Assembly (NCBI GenBank): GCA_902564025.1
Contig: CACEZK010000006.1
Coordinates: 1 to 56,155, forward strand
Direction: 5' to 3'
Source: an uncultured Pelagibacteraceae bacterium
Lineage (GTDB): Bacteria; Pseudomonadota; Alphaproteobacteria; Pelagibacterales; AG-422-B15
Length of the DNA stretch: 56,155 bases
In this document: in pieces, positions 1-11,178 of the stretch
How positions within the stretch are numbered: the stretch's first letter is position 1
Layout: the number at the start of each line of letters is the position of its first letter
Position numbers and translations under genes: made by a program
Notes under the pieces: model-generated
What the model was told of the DNA's origin: nothing
The model's input: only the letters and a program-made list of their open reading frames with translations
Database searches by the model: none

Positions 1-956
<956 letters not shown>

Positions 957-2066
957 ATGAAATTAGAACAAACAAATAGAATTATTATCAAAATTGGATC
1001 TGCACTTCTATTCAATGAAACTTCGGGAAGTCTTAATAAAGAATGGCTTAATAGTCTTGCTGAAGATGTTAAATATTTAAGAGAAAATGATAAAGAGGTT
1101 ATAATTGTTTCTTCTGGAGCAATTGCGATGGGCGCAAAAGATTTAGATCTTGATATGAAAAATATGAAGATGGATATGAATCAAGCTGTATCTGCTGTGG
1201 GCCAAATACATTTGATGGGCTCATTTAAGAGTGCCTTTGAAAAAAATGAAATCAAAATTTCCCAAATTCTTCTTACCTTAGATGATACTGAACAAAGAAG
1301 AAGATCAATAAATGCCAGAAGAACAATAGATACATTATTAAAATTGGGTATTGTTCCAGTCGTTAATGAAAATGATACAATTGCGACAAGTGAAATAAGA
1401 TATGGGGACAATGATAGACTTGCATCAAGAGTGGCTCAAATAACAAGTGCAGATTGTCTTATTTTATTATCTAATATTAATGGCCTTTATTCTGCTGATC
1501 CTAGTACTGATGAGGATGTAAAATTGATAAACAAGGTAAGTGAAATTGATAAAGATATTGAAAAAATGATTGGGCAATCAATTTCGGATTACGGAAAAGG
1601 TGGAATGAAGACAAAAATTCAAGCCGCAAAGACAGCTATGCTATCAGGCTGTCACTTAGCAATTACTAATGGTTCTATAATAAGACCTGTAAAGTCCTTA
1701 TTTGAGGGACGTCCATGTACATGGTTTGAACCAACTAAGACCCCCTTGGCAGCACGCAAGCAATGGATCGCGGGAACAATGAAGCCTGTAGGTAAAATAA
1801 TAATTGATGACGGAGCTGTGGATGCACTTAAAAAAGGAAGCAGTCTCTTACCGGCTGGTGTAAGGTCAGTAGAGGGAAACTTTGAGAGAGGAGATGTTAT
1901 TGAAGTATTGTCATCTGACCAAAATAAAATAGGTATAGGGTTAGCCGGTTACGCTGCAGAAGAAAGTATTAAAATTATGGGACACAAAAGTGATGAAATA
2001 GCTAACATTCTAAGTTACTCTTACAGAGAAGAAATGATACATAAGGACGATTTAGTTTTGATATGA
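957..2066 (+). CDS. proB: glutamate 5-kinase
   Basis: ProB phosphorylates L-glutamate to glutamyl 5-phosphate, the first step of proline synthesis in the cytoplasm. The 369-residue protein has the full family layout: an amino-acid kinase domain (about residues 8-255, with KIGSALL, SSGAIAMG, NENDTIAT and GDND motifs) and a C-terminal PUA domain (about 280-360). The ATG starts on the base after the obgE stop and the gene ends in a 4-base ATGA overlap with proA, so proBA is probably translationally coupled. In most bacteria this enzyme is controlled by proline feedback; no transcriptional control element is visible here. Confidence 0.97.
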   Translation: MKLEQTNRIIIKIGSALLFNETSGSLNKEWLNSLAEDVKYLRENDKEVIIVSSGAIAMGAKDLDLDMKNMKMDMNQAVSAVGQIHLMGSFKSAFEKNEIKISQILLTLDDTEQRRRSINARRTIDTLLKLGIVPVVNENDTIATSEIRYGDNDRLASRVAQITSADCLILLSNINGLYSADPSTDEDVKLINKVSEIDKDIEKMIGQSISDYGKGGMKTKIQAAKTAMLSGCHLAITNGSIIRPVKSLFEGRPCTWFEPTKTPLAARKQWIAGTMKPVGKIIIDDGAVDALKKGSSLLPAGVRSVEGNFERGDVIEVLSSDQNKIGIGLAGYAAEESIKIMGHKSDEIANILSYSYREEMIHKDDLVLI

Positions 2067-3319
2067 GTATTGAATTAGAATTAGAAAAGATGGGTGAAAA
2101 CAGTGTTAGGGCCTCAAAAGACATTAGGTCTTTGAACGAAAGAGATAAAAATAATATTTTAAAATCAATTATAGTAAGTTTAGAAAAGAATAAAAAAAAT
2201 ATTCTAGATGCTAATTCATTAGATATTAGTAACTCTGAAAATAGTCTTTCAAAAGCAATGGTTGATCGACTTATGCTAGATGATGAACGATTTGATGGAA
2301 TATTGTCGTCAATTGAAAATGTTATTTCTTTAGAAGATCCAGTTGGAAACAAACTTTATTCTAATAAAAGGCCAAATGGAATGTTAGTTGAAAGAGTGTC
2401 TGTTCCTCTTGGTGTTATTGGAATTATTTATGAAAGCAGACCAAACGTTACAGTTGATGCGACAGTTTTATGTCTAAAAGCTGGCAATAGTGTAATACTA
2501 AGAGGTGGATCTGAGTGCTTTAACACTAACTCAGAAATGGTAAAATCGATACAAGGGGCTTTACAGGAAAATTCTGTTAGCGAACATATTGTTCAATATG
2601 TAAGCACCACAGATAGAGCGGCAGTGGATTACATGCTTGCTAAAATGGGAAAATATATTGATGTTGTAGTACCTAGAGGCGGTAAAGGTTTAGTAAAAAA
2701 AGTTCAAGACACCGCAAAAATACCTGTTATTGGACATCTCGATGGAATATGTCACTTATATGTTGATGAAACATCAGATACAGAAATCGCAAGCAAAATC
2801 ATAGAAAATGCAAAATTGAGAAGAACTGGAATTTGTGGTGCAGCTGAAACTATTTTAATTGATGAAAACTGTATCGACACTCATTTACCAAAAATTATTA
2901 CTGATTTAATTAATGGGGGCTGTGAAGTAAGAGGAGATAATGTATGTATGAAAATCTCAGACAAAGTTTTAAAAGCATCCGAAGAAGATTGGGGTACAGA
3001 ATATTTAGATGCAATAATATCTATAAAGACTGTTAAAGGGGTAGATGAAGCAATAGAACATATTGCTACATATGGATCAGGTCATACAGAGAGTATTATT
3101 TCTGAAGATAAAGAGAAAGTTGAAAAGTTTTTAAATACCGTAGGTAGTGCAATTGTTATGCATAACACCTCAACCCAATTTGCAGATGGAGGGGAATTTG
3201 GTTTAGGTGCTGAAATAGGAATTGCTACCGGCAAATTGCACGCCAGAGGGCCAGTTGGATTAGAGGGGCTGACAACTTATAAATATATAGTGAGAGGAAA
3301 TGGACAGGTTAGACCGTAA
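2063..3319 (+). CDS. proA: gamma-glutamyl phosphate reductase
   Basis: ProA reduces glutamyl 5-phosphate with NADPH to glutamate semialdehyde, which cyclises toward proline. It is an aldehyde-dehydrogenase-fold enzyme of 418 residues, a usual length. The catalytic cysteine is expected at Cys258 in the segment RRTGICGAAETIL, and the N-terminal half carries the conserved PLGVIGIIYESRPNVT stretch. It overlaps proB by 4 bases, and its stop is immediately followed by the nadD start, so it sits in the middle of one tight operon. Confidence 0.97.
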   Translation: MSIELELEKMGENSVRASKDIRSLNERDKNNILKSIIVSLEKNKKNILDANSLDISNSENSLSKAMVDRLMLDDERFDGILSSIENVISLEDPVGNKLYSNKRPNGMLVERVSVPLGVIGIIYESRPNVTVDATVLCLKAGNSVILRGGSECFNTNSEMVKSIQGALQENSVSEHIVQYVSTTDRAAVDYMLAKMGKYIDVVVPRGGKGLVKKVQDTAKIPVIGHLDGICHLYVDETSDTEIASKIIENAKLRRTGICGAAETILIDENCIDTHLPKIITDLINGGCEVRGDNVCMKISDKVLKASEEDWGTEYLDAIISIKTVKGVDEAIEHIATYGSGHTESIISEDKEKVEKFLNTVGSAIVMHNTSTQFADGGEFGLGAEIGIATGKLHARGPVGLEGLTTYKYIVRGNGQVRP

Positions 3320-3877
3320 ATGAAAATTGGCATTTTAGGAAGTTCATTTAATCCAGCACATTTAGGACATTTAAAATTATCAGATAAGGCAATTCAAATT
3401 TTTGATCTTGATGAAGTCTGGTGGATGATCACAAAGCAAAATCCATTAAAGGAAAAGGATAATTATATGTCCTTTGAAGACAGAAATAATCAAGCAAAAA
3501 AACTAATAGGCAATAATAATATTAAACTGAAATTTTTTGAGGATATTACTAACTCAAATTATTTAATTGATAATTTGAAACATATCAAATCTAACTTTAC
3601 CGAGGATGAGTTCATATTTTTAATGGGTAGTGACTCTTTTGAAGAAATGGATAAATGGAAAAATTATTTAGATATTTTTAATCAAATGCCTATTGCTGTA
3701 TTTAATCGTAATGAAAAATTATATAATCCACTTACTTCCATAGCTGCAGAAAAATTTAAAAACAACCAAATAAAATTATCTGATGCAAAGTTAATATTTA
3801 CCAAATCACCTGCTTGGATATTTATTCGTGACTTCAATGTAAGTGAGTCATCAACTGCCATTAGAAATAATAAATGA
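3320..3877 (+). CDS. nadD: nicotinate-nucleotide adenylyltransferase
   Basis: NadD transfers AMP from ATP to nicotinate mononucleotide, making deamido-NAD in NAD synthesis. The 185-residue protein begins with the nucleotidyltransferase signature GSSFNPAHLGH, has the expected FLMGSDSFEEMDKW segment in the middle, and ends with the family SSTAIR motif only three residues before the stop. A short tail after that motif is seen in other alphaproteobacterial NadD proteins as I remember them, so I do not call it truncated. The stop overlaps the rsfS start by 4 bases. Confidence 0.93.
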   Translation: MKIGILGSSFNPAHLGHLKLSDKAIQIFDLDEVWWMITKQNPLKEKDNYMSFEDRNNQAKKLIGNNNIKLKFFEDITNSNYLIDNLKHIKSNFTEDEFIFLMGSDSFEEMDKWKNYLDIFNQMPIAVFNRNEKLYNPLTSIAAEKFKNNQIKLSDAKLIFTKSPAWIFIRDFNVSESSTAIRNNK

Positions 3878-4197
3878 CGCAAATACTAAAAAAAATATTA
3901 AGTGATTTAGAGGATAATAAGGCTCTAGATATAGTCTCAATTGATATATCTAAAAAAACCTCATTAGCTGACCATCTAGTATTTGCAACCGGAACATCAA
4001 ATAGACATATAAACGCGATTTCCCAATCAGTTCATAAAATGCTTAAAAGTCTAAATATTACACTGCCATCAATTGAAGGAAATCAAGACAGCGGATGGAT
4101 AGTAATTGATAGTGGTGACGTTATTATACATTTATTCAAAGATGAAATTAGAAAATTTTATAACTTAGAAAATATGTGGTCCGCAGAAATTGAATAA
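3874..4197 (+). CDS. rsfS: ribosomal silencing factor RsfS
   Basis: RsfS (YbeB/Iojap family) binds ribosomal protein uL14 and blocks joining of the two subunits when nutrients are short. The 107 residues cover the whole single domain, including the family segment SLADHLVFATGTSNRH and the tryptophan-glycine stretch IEGNQDSGWIVIDSGDV followed by the conserved acidic-hydrophobic VIIHLF. It starts in an ATGA overlap with nadD and is followed after 11 bases by rlmH, the usual proteobacterial neighbour. Confidence 0.95.
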   Translation: MTQILKKILSDLEDNKALDIVSIDISKKTSLADHLVFATGTSNRHINAISQSVHKMLKSLNITLPSIEGNQDSGWIVIDSGDVIIHLFKDEIRKFYNLENMWSAEIE

Positions 4198-4208
4198 TTG
4201 ATCCCTAA

Positions 4209-4643
4209 ATGAAAATTGAAATTCTACATTTTGATAAATTTAAATTTGATCATGAAGAGCAACTTCATGATATTTATATAAAACGTATTTCACAGTTTAG
4301 AAATATTATAACTGATATAAAAACAGTAAAAATTAATAATAAAGGAATTGAAAATAGAATTGTTAAAAAGAAGGCCAATGAGTATTTTGTAAGCCTTGAC
4401 GAGAAAGGTGAGCATTTTTCAACTGAAGACTTAAAAGTATTCTTATTTAATAATAATTTTAAATACTTGAAATTTATTGTTGGCAGTACTGATGGTATTC
4501 AGAAAGGTATACTAGAAAAAAGTAATAAGGTTATTTCCTTGAGTAAAATGACATTAACGCACTCATTTGCACTAATAATTTTATTAGAACAAATATATAG
4601 ATCTGCTACTATTGTATCTAATCATCCATATCATAGAGTTTAA
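4209..4643 (+). CDS. rlmH: 23S rRNA pseudouridine-1915 N3-methyltransferase
   Basis: RlmH is a small SPOUT-class methyltransferase that modifies pseudouridine 1915 in helix 69 of 23S rRNA on the 70S ribosome. At 144 residues it is slightly shorter than the E. coli enzyme. The cofactor-binding knot is visible as FIVGSTDGI (families usually show GG-P-DG) and the C-terminal block KMTLTHSFALIILLEQIYRS to NHPYHRV, which matches the family end. It lies between rsfS and ctpA. The envC or gpmI genes found at this point in some relatives are absent. Confidence 0.94.
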   Translation: MKIEILHFDKFKFDHEEQLHDIYIKRISQFRNIITDIKTVKINNKGIENRIVKKKANEYFVSLDEKGEHFSTEDLKVFLFNNNFKYLKFIVGSTDGIQKGILEKSNKVISLSKMTLTHSFALIILLEQIYRSATIVSNHPYHRV

Positions 4644-4645
4644 AA

Positions 4646-5794
4646 ATGAAAATTTTGTTTATTACGCTATCGTTTGTTATATCACTTTTTAGCTTTAATT
4701 ATATCTCTGCAAATAACCAAGACCTTTATAAAAAATTGGATGTCTTTGGGGATGTTTTTGATATTATAAAAAGTAATTATGTCGAGGATATAGATGACGA
4801 GAAGGTAATTGAATACGCAATTAACGGTATGCTTCAATCATTGGATCCATTTTCAAGCTATATGGATTCAGAAATTTATACTGATATGCAAGAAGAAACT
4901 AAAGGCGAATTTGGGGGACTTGGAATTGAGGTAACAATGGAAAACGGGTATGTAAAAGTAATTTCCCCAATTGATGACACTCCGGCTGCGAGAGCAGGAA
5001 TGCGCCCTGGTGATTATATTACACACATTGATGAAATTGACGTGCTTGGATTAACACTAAGTGAAGCTGTTGAACTTTTACGAGGGCCTGTAGGTAAATC
5101 ATTAACAATAAAAGTGGTTAGAATCGGAGAAGAAGACCCCATAGATGTGACATTAAAAAGGGCGGTTATAACTGTACAAGCAGTTAAATTTAAGGCTGAG
5201 GGTAACATTGGATACATAAGATTAATATCATTCAGCGAACAAGCCGATAAAGGCATTAGAAATGCTGTAAAAGAATTATCAAACAGTATCGGAAAAAATA
5301 ATATTGAAGGCTACATAATTGATTTAAGGAATAATCCTGGTGGCTTATTGGATCAATCGGCAAAAGTTACAAATAATTTCCTAAAATCTGGTGAAATTGT
5401 ATCAATAAAGGGAAGGGATAAAAATGATATATCAAGATTTACAGCGTCAGGCGGGGACATTGCTAACGATAAGCCAATTATTGTTCTTATAAATCAGGGA
5501 TCCGCATCAGCATCCGAAATTGTTGCGGGTGCGCTTCAAGATCATAAACGCGCAATTATTCTTGGAGAACAATCATACGGAAAGGGATCAGTTCAAACGA
5601 TCTTTCCATTAAAAGACTCAAGTGCCATCAGAATGACAACAGCGCTTTATTATACGCCCTCTGGTGACTCTATTCATAGAGTTGGAATAACTCCAGATAT
5701 TGAAGTTGAATATATTTACGATGAGGACGAAGAAACCGATAATCAATTAAATTATGCTCTAGATCTTTTTGATAAAGAAAAGATGGTTGAATAA
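4646..5794 (+). CDS. ctpA: carboxyl-terminal processing peptidase (S41)
   Basis: This is a periplasmic S41 serine protease that trims or degrades envelope proteins from the C terminus. Of its 382 residues, 1-22 form a signal peptide, about 85-165 a PDZ domain (GLGIEV, AGMRPGD) and about 185-350 the protease core. The catalytic Ser288 (GSASASE) and Lys313 (YGKGSVQ) keep the 25-residue spacing of the Tsp/CtpA dyad. The start lies two bases after the rlmH stop. It ends near or inside the rppH start region, and both are probably translated from one message. Confidence 0.95.
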   Translation: MKILFITLSFVISLFSFNYISANNQDLYKKLDVFGDVFDIIKSNYVEDIDDEKVIEYAINGMLQSLDPFSSYMDSEIYTDMQEETKGEFGGLGIEVTMENGYVKVISPIDDTPAARAGMRPGDYITHIDEIDVLGLTLSEAVELLRGPVGKSLTIKVVRIGEEDPIDVTLKRAVITVQAVKFKAEGNIGYIRLISFSEQADKGIRNAVKELSNSIGKNNIEGYIIDLRNNPGGLLDQSAKVTNNFLKSGEIVSIKGRDKNDISRFTASGGDIANDKPIIVLINQGSASASEIVAGALQDHKRAIILGEQSYGKGSVQTIFPLKDSSAIRMTTALYYTPSGDSIHRVGITPDIEVEYIYDEDEETDNQLNYALDLFDKEKMVE

Positions 5795-5822
5795 AAATCA
5801 ATATTTTCAGCAACAGAACAGA

Positions 5823-6293
5823 ATGGATCAAAAACCAAGGTATAGAAGAGGAGTTGGAATGATAATTCTCAACTCTAAGAATCAAATTTTTATTGGACAA
5901 AGATTTGATAAAGATAAATCAGCTTGGCAGATGCCACAAGGTGGAATTGATAAAGGGGAAAGCCCTGCAAAAGCTGTTATACGAGAAATGAAAGAGGAAA
6001 CTGGAATTAAAAAAAATTATGAAATTATATATGAAAGTAAAACTTGGTATTTTTATAAACTTCCTTCTTATTTAAGAAAAAAACTTTGGAAAGGTAGATT
6101 TATTGGTCAAAAACAAAAATGGTTTATAATAAGTTTTACCGGAAAAGATGAAGATATAAATATTAAAACAAAGAAACCAGAATTTAAGAAATGGGAATGG
6201 TCTACAAAAGATAAAATACTTAAAAAAATCGTTCCCTTTAAAAGAAGACTTTATACAAGCATATTTAAAGAGATTAATAATATTGATGGTTAA
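5823..6293 (+). CDS. rppH: RNA pyrophosphohydrolase (Nudix)
   Basis: RppH removes pyrophosphate from 5'-triphosphate RNA and so opens mRNA to decay. The complete Nudix box is visible (GGIDKGESPAKAVIREMKEE followed by TG), and the protein begins in the family manner with a tyrosine-arginine stretch before GVGMIILN. I chose the ATG at 5823 (156 residues) because it gives a family-like N terminus. The frame is also open from a TTG at 5769, which would overlap ctpA by 26 bases and add 18 residues. No strong ribosome binding site decides between them. Its stop overlaps the convergent atpC stop by 4 bases. Confidence 0.92.
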   Translation: MDQKPRYRRGVGMIILNSKNQIFIGQRFDKDKSAWQMPQGGIDKGESPAKAVIREMKEETGIKKNYEIIYESKTWYFYKLPSYLRKKLWKGRFIGQKQKWFIISFTGKDEDINIKTKKPEFKKWEWSTKDKILKKIVPFKRRLYTSIFKEINNIDG

Positions 6294-6676
6294 TTTAAAA
6301 GAAGTTTTAAACTATCAATTTTTCTCTGAATCTTCATTTTTTGGACTTCATCAGCGGCATCAAGAGCTGAAGAATAATTCTCAATTTTATCATTAATAAA
6401 ATCATTATTTAGAGCAGCTTCTTCATCCAAACCTACTGCTATAACAAGTAGCTCGTTGTTAGAGAATTTAATAAAGCCCTCTTCAACAAACAGTGATTGT
6501 GTTTGATCTGAGTTAGTTACTTTTATGATTCCTGGTCTAAGAGAGGTAATAATATTCGAGTGATTTGGAAGCACTCCAAGATCGCCTTCCGCACCAGGTA
6601 AGACAACCATTTGAGCATCACCCTCAAGGTATATTTTTTCAGGCGTTACTAATTTATAGTTAAATTGATCAGACAT
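6290..6676 (-). CDS. atpC: F1 ATP synthase epsilon subunit
   Basis: Epsilon is part of the central stalk and regulates ATP hydrolysis by the F1 motor on the inner membrane. The 128-residue protein shows the N-terminal beta-sandwich (LVTPEKIYLEGDAQMVVLPG, then GDLGVLPNHSNIITSLRPG) and a shorter C-terminal helical part. It is the last gene of atpHAGDC and follows atpD after 5 bases. Its 3' end overlaps that of rppH on the other strand, so there is no room for an independent terminator. Confidence 0.96.
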   Translation of the reverse strand: MSDQFNYKLVTPEKIYLEGDAQMVVLPGAEGDLGVLPNHSNIITSLRPGIIKVTNSDQTQSLFVEEGFIKFSNNELLVIAVGLDEEAALNNDFINDKIENYSSALDAADEVQKMKIQRKIDSLKLLLN

Positions 6677-6681
6677 TCAAG

Positions 6682-8118
<1,437 letters not shown>

Positions 8119-8122
8119 TTAA

Positions 8123-9007
8123 TTAAACTGCTTCTGCTCCAGAAATTATCTCAATAAGCTCTTTAGTAATAACAGCTTGTCTAGAACGGTTATAAAATAG
8201 TGTTAAATTATCAATCATGTCAGATGCATTTCTTGATGCATTATCCATAGCGCTCATTCTAGCGCCTTGTTCGCTGGCCGCACTTTCAAGTAAAGCTTTA
8301 AATATTTGTATTGTAAAGTTCAGGGGAAGTAGTTCATCAAGTATTTCACTCTCACCAGGCTCAAATTCAAAAAAAGTATTTTCATTTTTTGTTGTATCAG
8401 TATCATTTTCAGGAATATCAATAGGAACAATCTGCTGTTCAGTCGGAATTTGTGATATTACTGATTTAAACTTATTATAAAAGATAGAACATTTATCAAA
8501 TTCTTCGTCAAAATACATTTTTATTATTTTGTCAGCTATATTTTTTGCATCCTGATAGGAAGCAGACTTTACAGATCTCATATCAACAACTTCGACAATT
8601 TTATCTTCGTGCTGTCTTTTAATAATGTCATAACCTTTTTTTCCGACACAAATAATTTTTACTTGTTTACCTGACTCCTCAAGACTTGCTACTTTATCTC
8701 GAAGTGATTTAGTGACAATTGAATTAAATCCACCACACAGTCCTCTCTCAGATGTAAAGAGGATGAACATATGAATTGAGTCTTTATTATCTCCAGTTAA
8801 TAAATTTCTCCCACTTGAAGTTGGAGAGTACCCAGATGATATAGATGATATAAGATCTTCCATGGTCTCAGAATAAGGACGACTTGACTCAGCAGACTCT
8901 TGGGCACGCCGAAGTTTTGCAGCCGCAACCATTTTCATGGCTTTAGTTATTTTTTGAGTAGACTTAACGCTACCAATTCGTTTTTTTAGATCGTCTAAAC
9001 TTGGCAT
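8123..9007 (-). CDS. atpG: F1 ATP synthase gamma subunit
   Basis: Gamma is the rotating shaft that couples proton flow to catalysis. The 294-residue protein has the conserved N-terminal coiled-coil start (LDDLKKRIGSVKSTQKITKA) and the matching C-terminal helix (EQGARMSAMDNASRNASDMI, then LFYNRSRQAVITKEL). The middle segment TSERGLCGGFN is also typical. The ATG begins on the base before the atpA stop region, so the genes abut without a gap. Confidence 0.97.
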   Translation of the reverse strand: MPSLDDLKKRIGSVKSTQKITKAMKMVAAAKLRRAQESAESSRPYSETMEDLISSISSGYSPTSSGRNLLTGDNKDSIHMFILFTSERGLCGGFNSIVTKSLRDKVASLEESGKQVKIICVGKKGYDIIKRQHEDKIVEVVDMRSVKSASYQDAKNIADKIIKMYFDEEFDKCSIFYNKFKSVISQIPTEQQIVPIDIPENDTDTTKNENTFFEFEPGESEILDELLPLNFTIQIFKALLESAASEQGARMSAMDNASRNASDMIDNLTLFYNRSRQAVITKELIEIISGAEAV

Positions 9008-10534
9008 TTACCTATTTTTTTTAAACTCTTCGATTATTGATGTTAATTTACTGGAAGTGTCATCATTTAAGTCTCCAGATGAATTGATAGACTCAATAAT
9101 ATCTGAATGAGATGATTTTATAAGTTCATATAGATCTTTTTCGAAATCCCTTATCTGATTCAACTCCAGATCATCTAAGTAACCGTTCACACCAGTAAAA
9201 ATTGAAACAACTTGCTCTGCAATTGTCATTGGCGAATACTGGTTTTGTTTTAATAGTTCTGTAAGTTTTGAACCTCTATTTAAAAGTTTCTGTGTCGAGG
9301 CATCTAGGTCTGAACCAAATTGGGCAAATGCTGCCATTTCACGGTACTGGGCCAGTTCAAGTTTTATAGAGCCTGCAACTTTCTTCATCGCCTTGGTTTG
9401 CGCTGCAGAACCAACCCGGGATACACTTAAGCCTACGTTAACTGCAGGTCTAATGCCTTGGTTAAACAATTCAGTTTCAAGAAAAATTTGTCCATCAGTT
9501 ATTGAAATCACGTTTGTTGGAATAAATGCACTAACATCATTTGCTTGAGTTTCAATCACAGGCAACGCAGTTAATGAACCACCTCCATTTTCATCATTCA
9601 TCTTGGCCGCTCTCTCAAGCAATCGACTGTGAAGATAAAATACGTCTCCTGGAAATGCCTCACGTCCTGGAGGCCTTCTAAGAAGCAATGACATTTGTCT
9701 ATAAGCTACTGCTTGTTTTGATAAATCATCATAAATTATTAAAGCATGCATTCCATTATCACGGAAATATTCACCCATTGAACAACCAGTATAAGGAGCA
9801 AGAAATTGAAGTGGAGCAGCGTCACTTGCTGTTGCTGCAACAACTGTAGTATATTCCATGGCACCAGCGTCTTCTAAGGCTTTCACTGTTTGAGCAATCG
9901 AAGATCTTTTTTGACCTATACCGACATAAATACAATAAAGTTTCTTAGTTTCATCGCCAGATTCATTAATAGACTTTTGATTTATGATAGTATCAATAGC
10001 AATTGCTGTTTTTCCAGTTTGTCTATCACCAATAATTAATTCACGTTGCCCTCTGCCAATTGGAATCAAGCTGTCGATCGCTTTAAGACCTGTTTGCATT
10101 GGTTCAGATACTGATTTTCTTGGTATTATACCTGGCGCTTTAACTTCAATACGACTTCTATTCTGTGACTCTATATTTCCTTTTCCATCTATAGGATTTC
10201 CAAGAGCATCTACAACTCTTCCTAGCAGCTCTTTACCTACTGGAACATCAACAATAGAATTTGTCCTTTTAACTGTATCACCTTCTTTAATATTTGCATC
10301 ACTTCCAAATAGCACAACACCTACATTATCATCCTCCAGGTTAAGGGCCATTCCTCTTGTACCATCATCAAACATTACCATTTCACCGGCCTGAACATTA
10401 TCAAGTCCATAAATTCTTGCGATACCATCTCCAATTGAAAGAACTTGACCAACTTCTGTAATTTCAGAGTCAGATCCAAAATTTTTAATTTCTTCTTTGA
10501 GTATTTTTGATATTTCTGATGGTTGTATGTCCAT
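9008..10534 (-). CDS. atpA: F1 ATP synthase alpha subunit
   Basis: Alpha holds the non-catalytic nucleotide sites of F1. The 508 residues include the P-loop GDRQTGKT at 169-176, the conserved [11 protein letters not shown] just before it, and the [13 protein letters not shown] segment near residue 375. The N-terminal helix that contacts the delta subunit is present. Its start overlaps the atpH stop by one base, and atpG follows directly, so the three genes form a coupled block. Confidence 0.99.
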   Translation of the reverse strand: MDIQPSEISKILKEEIKNFGSDSEITEVGQVLSIGDGIARIYGLDNVQAGEMVMFDDGTRGMALNLEDDNVGVVLFGSDANIKEGDTVKRTNSIVDVPVGKELLGRVVDALGNPIDGKGNIESQNRSRIEVKAPGIIPRKSVSEPMQTGLKAIDSLIPIGRGQRELIIGDRQTGKTAIAIDTIINQKSINESGDETKKLYCIYVGIGQKRSSIAQTVKALEDAGAMEYTTVVAATASDAAPLQFLAPYTGCSMGEYFRDNGMHALIIYDDLSKQAVAYRQMSLLLRRPPGREAFPGDVFYLHSRLLERAAKMNDENGGGSLTALPVIETQANDVSAFIPTNVISITDGQIFLETELFNQGIRPAVNVGLSVSRVGSAAQTKAMKKVAGSIKLELAQYREMAAFAQFGSDLDASTQKLLNRGSKLTELLKQNQYSPMTIAEQVVSIFTGVNGYLDDLELNQIRDFEKDLYELIKSSHSDIIESINSSGDLNDDTSSKLTSIIEEFKKNR

Positions 10535-11094
10535 TAAGCGACCTCTTTCATTTTTTCTTTTAATGTTTGGAGTTGATTTTTAATACTGCTATCAATCATT
10601 TGACTACCAACTTGTATTTTAAGACCTCCTATTAAAGTCTCATCAACTATAGTGTTAATATTAAATTCTGAACTAAACTTATCTTTGAGTTTATCCTTAA
10701 TATGTTTTAATTCTTCTTCTTTCAGAACTTTAGCTGAAGTAATTGTTGCTGACATCTCACCCTTAAGTCCAGACATTAATTTCTCAAATGAATTGATTAT
10801 ATCCATTAAGTAGTTTATTCGGTTTTTATTAATTATTACTCCAATAAAATTTTTTGACAGCTTAGACATTTCAATTTTCTCAGAAAGTGAATTAAAAAAA
10901 TTAAATTTATTAGATTTGCTGATTGAAGGATTCTTTACCATGGATAGTAAAATATCATCTTCATTCAGTATTTTTTTTAAATTTAAAAGTTCACTAGAAA
11001 CAGTTTCGAGTACTTTGGCCTCTTTTGCCAGCTGAAATAATGCATTAGCATATCTATCAACTGATGCGATTTGTCTTGTACTTGCGTTGGCCAT
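10534..11094 (-). CDS. atpH: F1 ATP synthase delta subunit
   Basis: Delta joins the F1 head to the peripheral stalk. It is 186 residues long, with an N-terminal helical domain ([15 protein letters not shown]) and the typical C-terminal segment ([20 protein letters not shown]). It is the first gene of atpHAGDC. A weak purine-rich ribosome binding site (AAGGAA) lies about 8 bases before the ATG. The 84 bases between the priA stop and this gene are the only space for an operon promoter, and I see no convincing consensus there. Confidence 0.95.
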   Translation of the reverse strand: MANASTRQIASVDRYANALFQLAKEAKVLETVSSELLNLKKILNEDDILLSMVKNPSISKSNKFNFFNSLSEKIEMSKLSKNFIGVIINKNRINYLMDIINSFEKLMSGLKGEMSATITSAKVLKEEELKHIKDKLKDKFSSEFNINTIVDETLIGGLKIQVGSQMIDSSIKNQLQTLKEKMKEVA

Positions 11095-11178
11095 TATGTG
11101 GAAATTCCTTAAAAATTCACTCTTTCCGTACCATTAACTCTCATATTTTTCAAGTATTGGAATGTCGCAATTCGAATT

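Noticed and set aside
3320..3877. Truncated nadD because the protein ends right after SSTAIR
   Set aside because: A very short tail after this motif is common in alphaproteobacterial NadD as I recall, and the stop is part of a normal ATGA overlap.
9984..10394. A 136-codon plus-strand frame opposite atpA
   Set aside because: It lies wholly inside atpA and its translation is a low-complexity reflection of the atpA codons.
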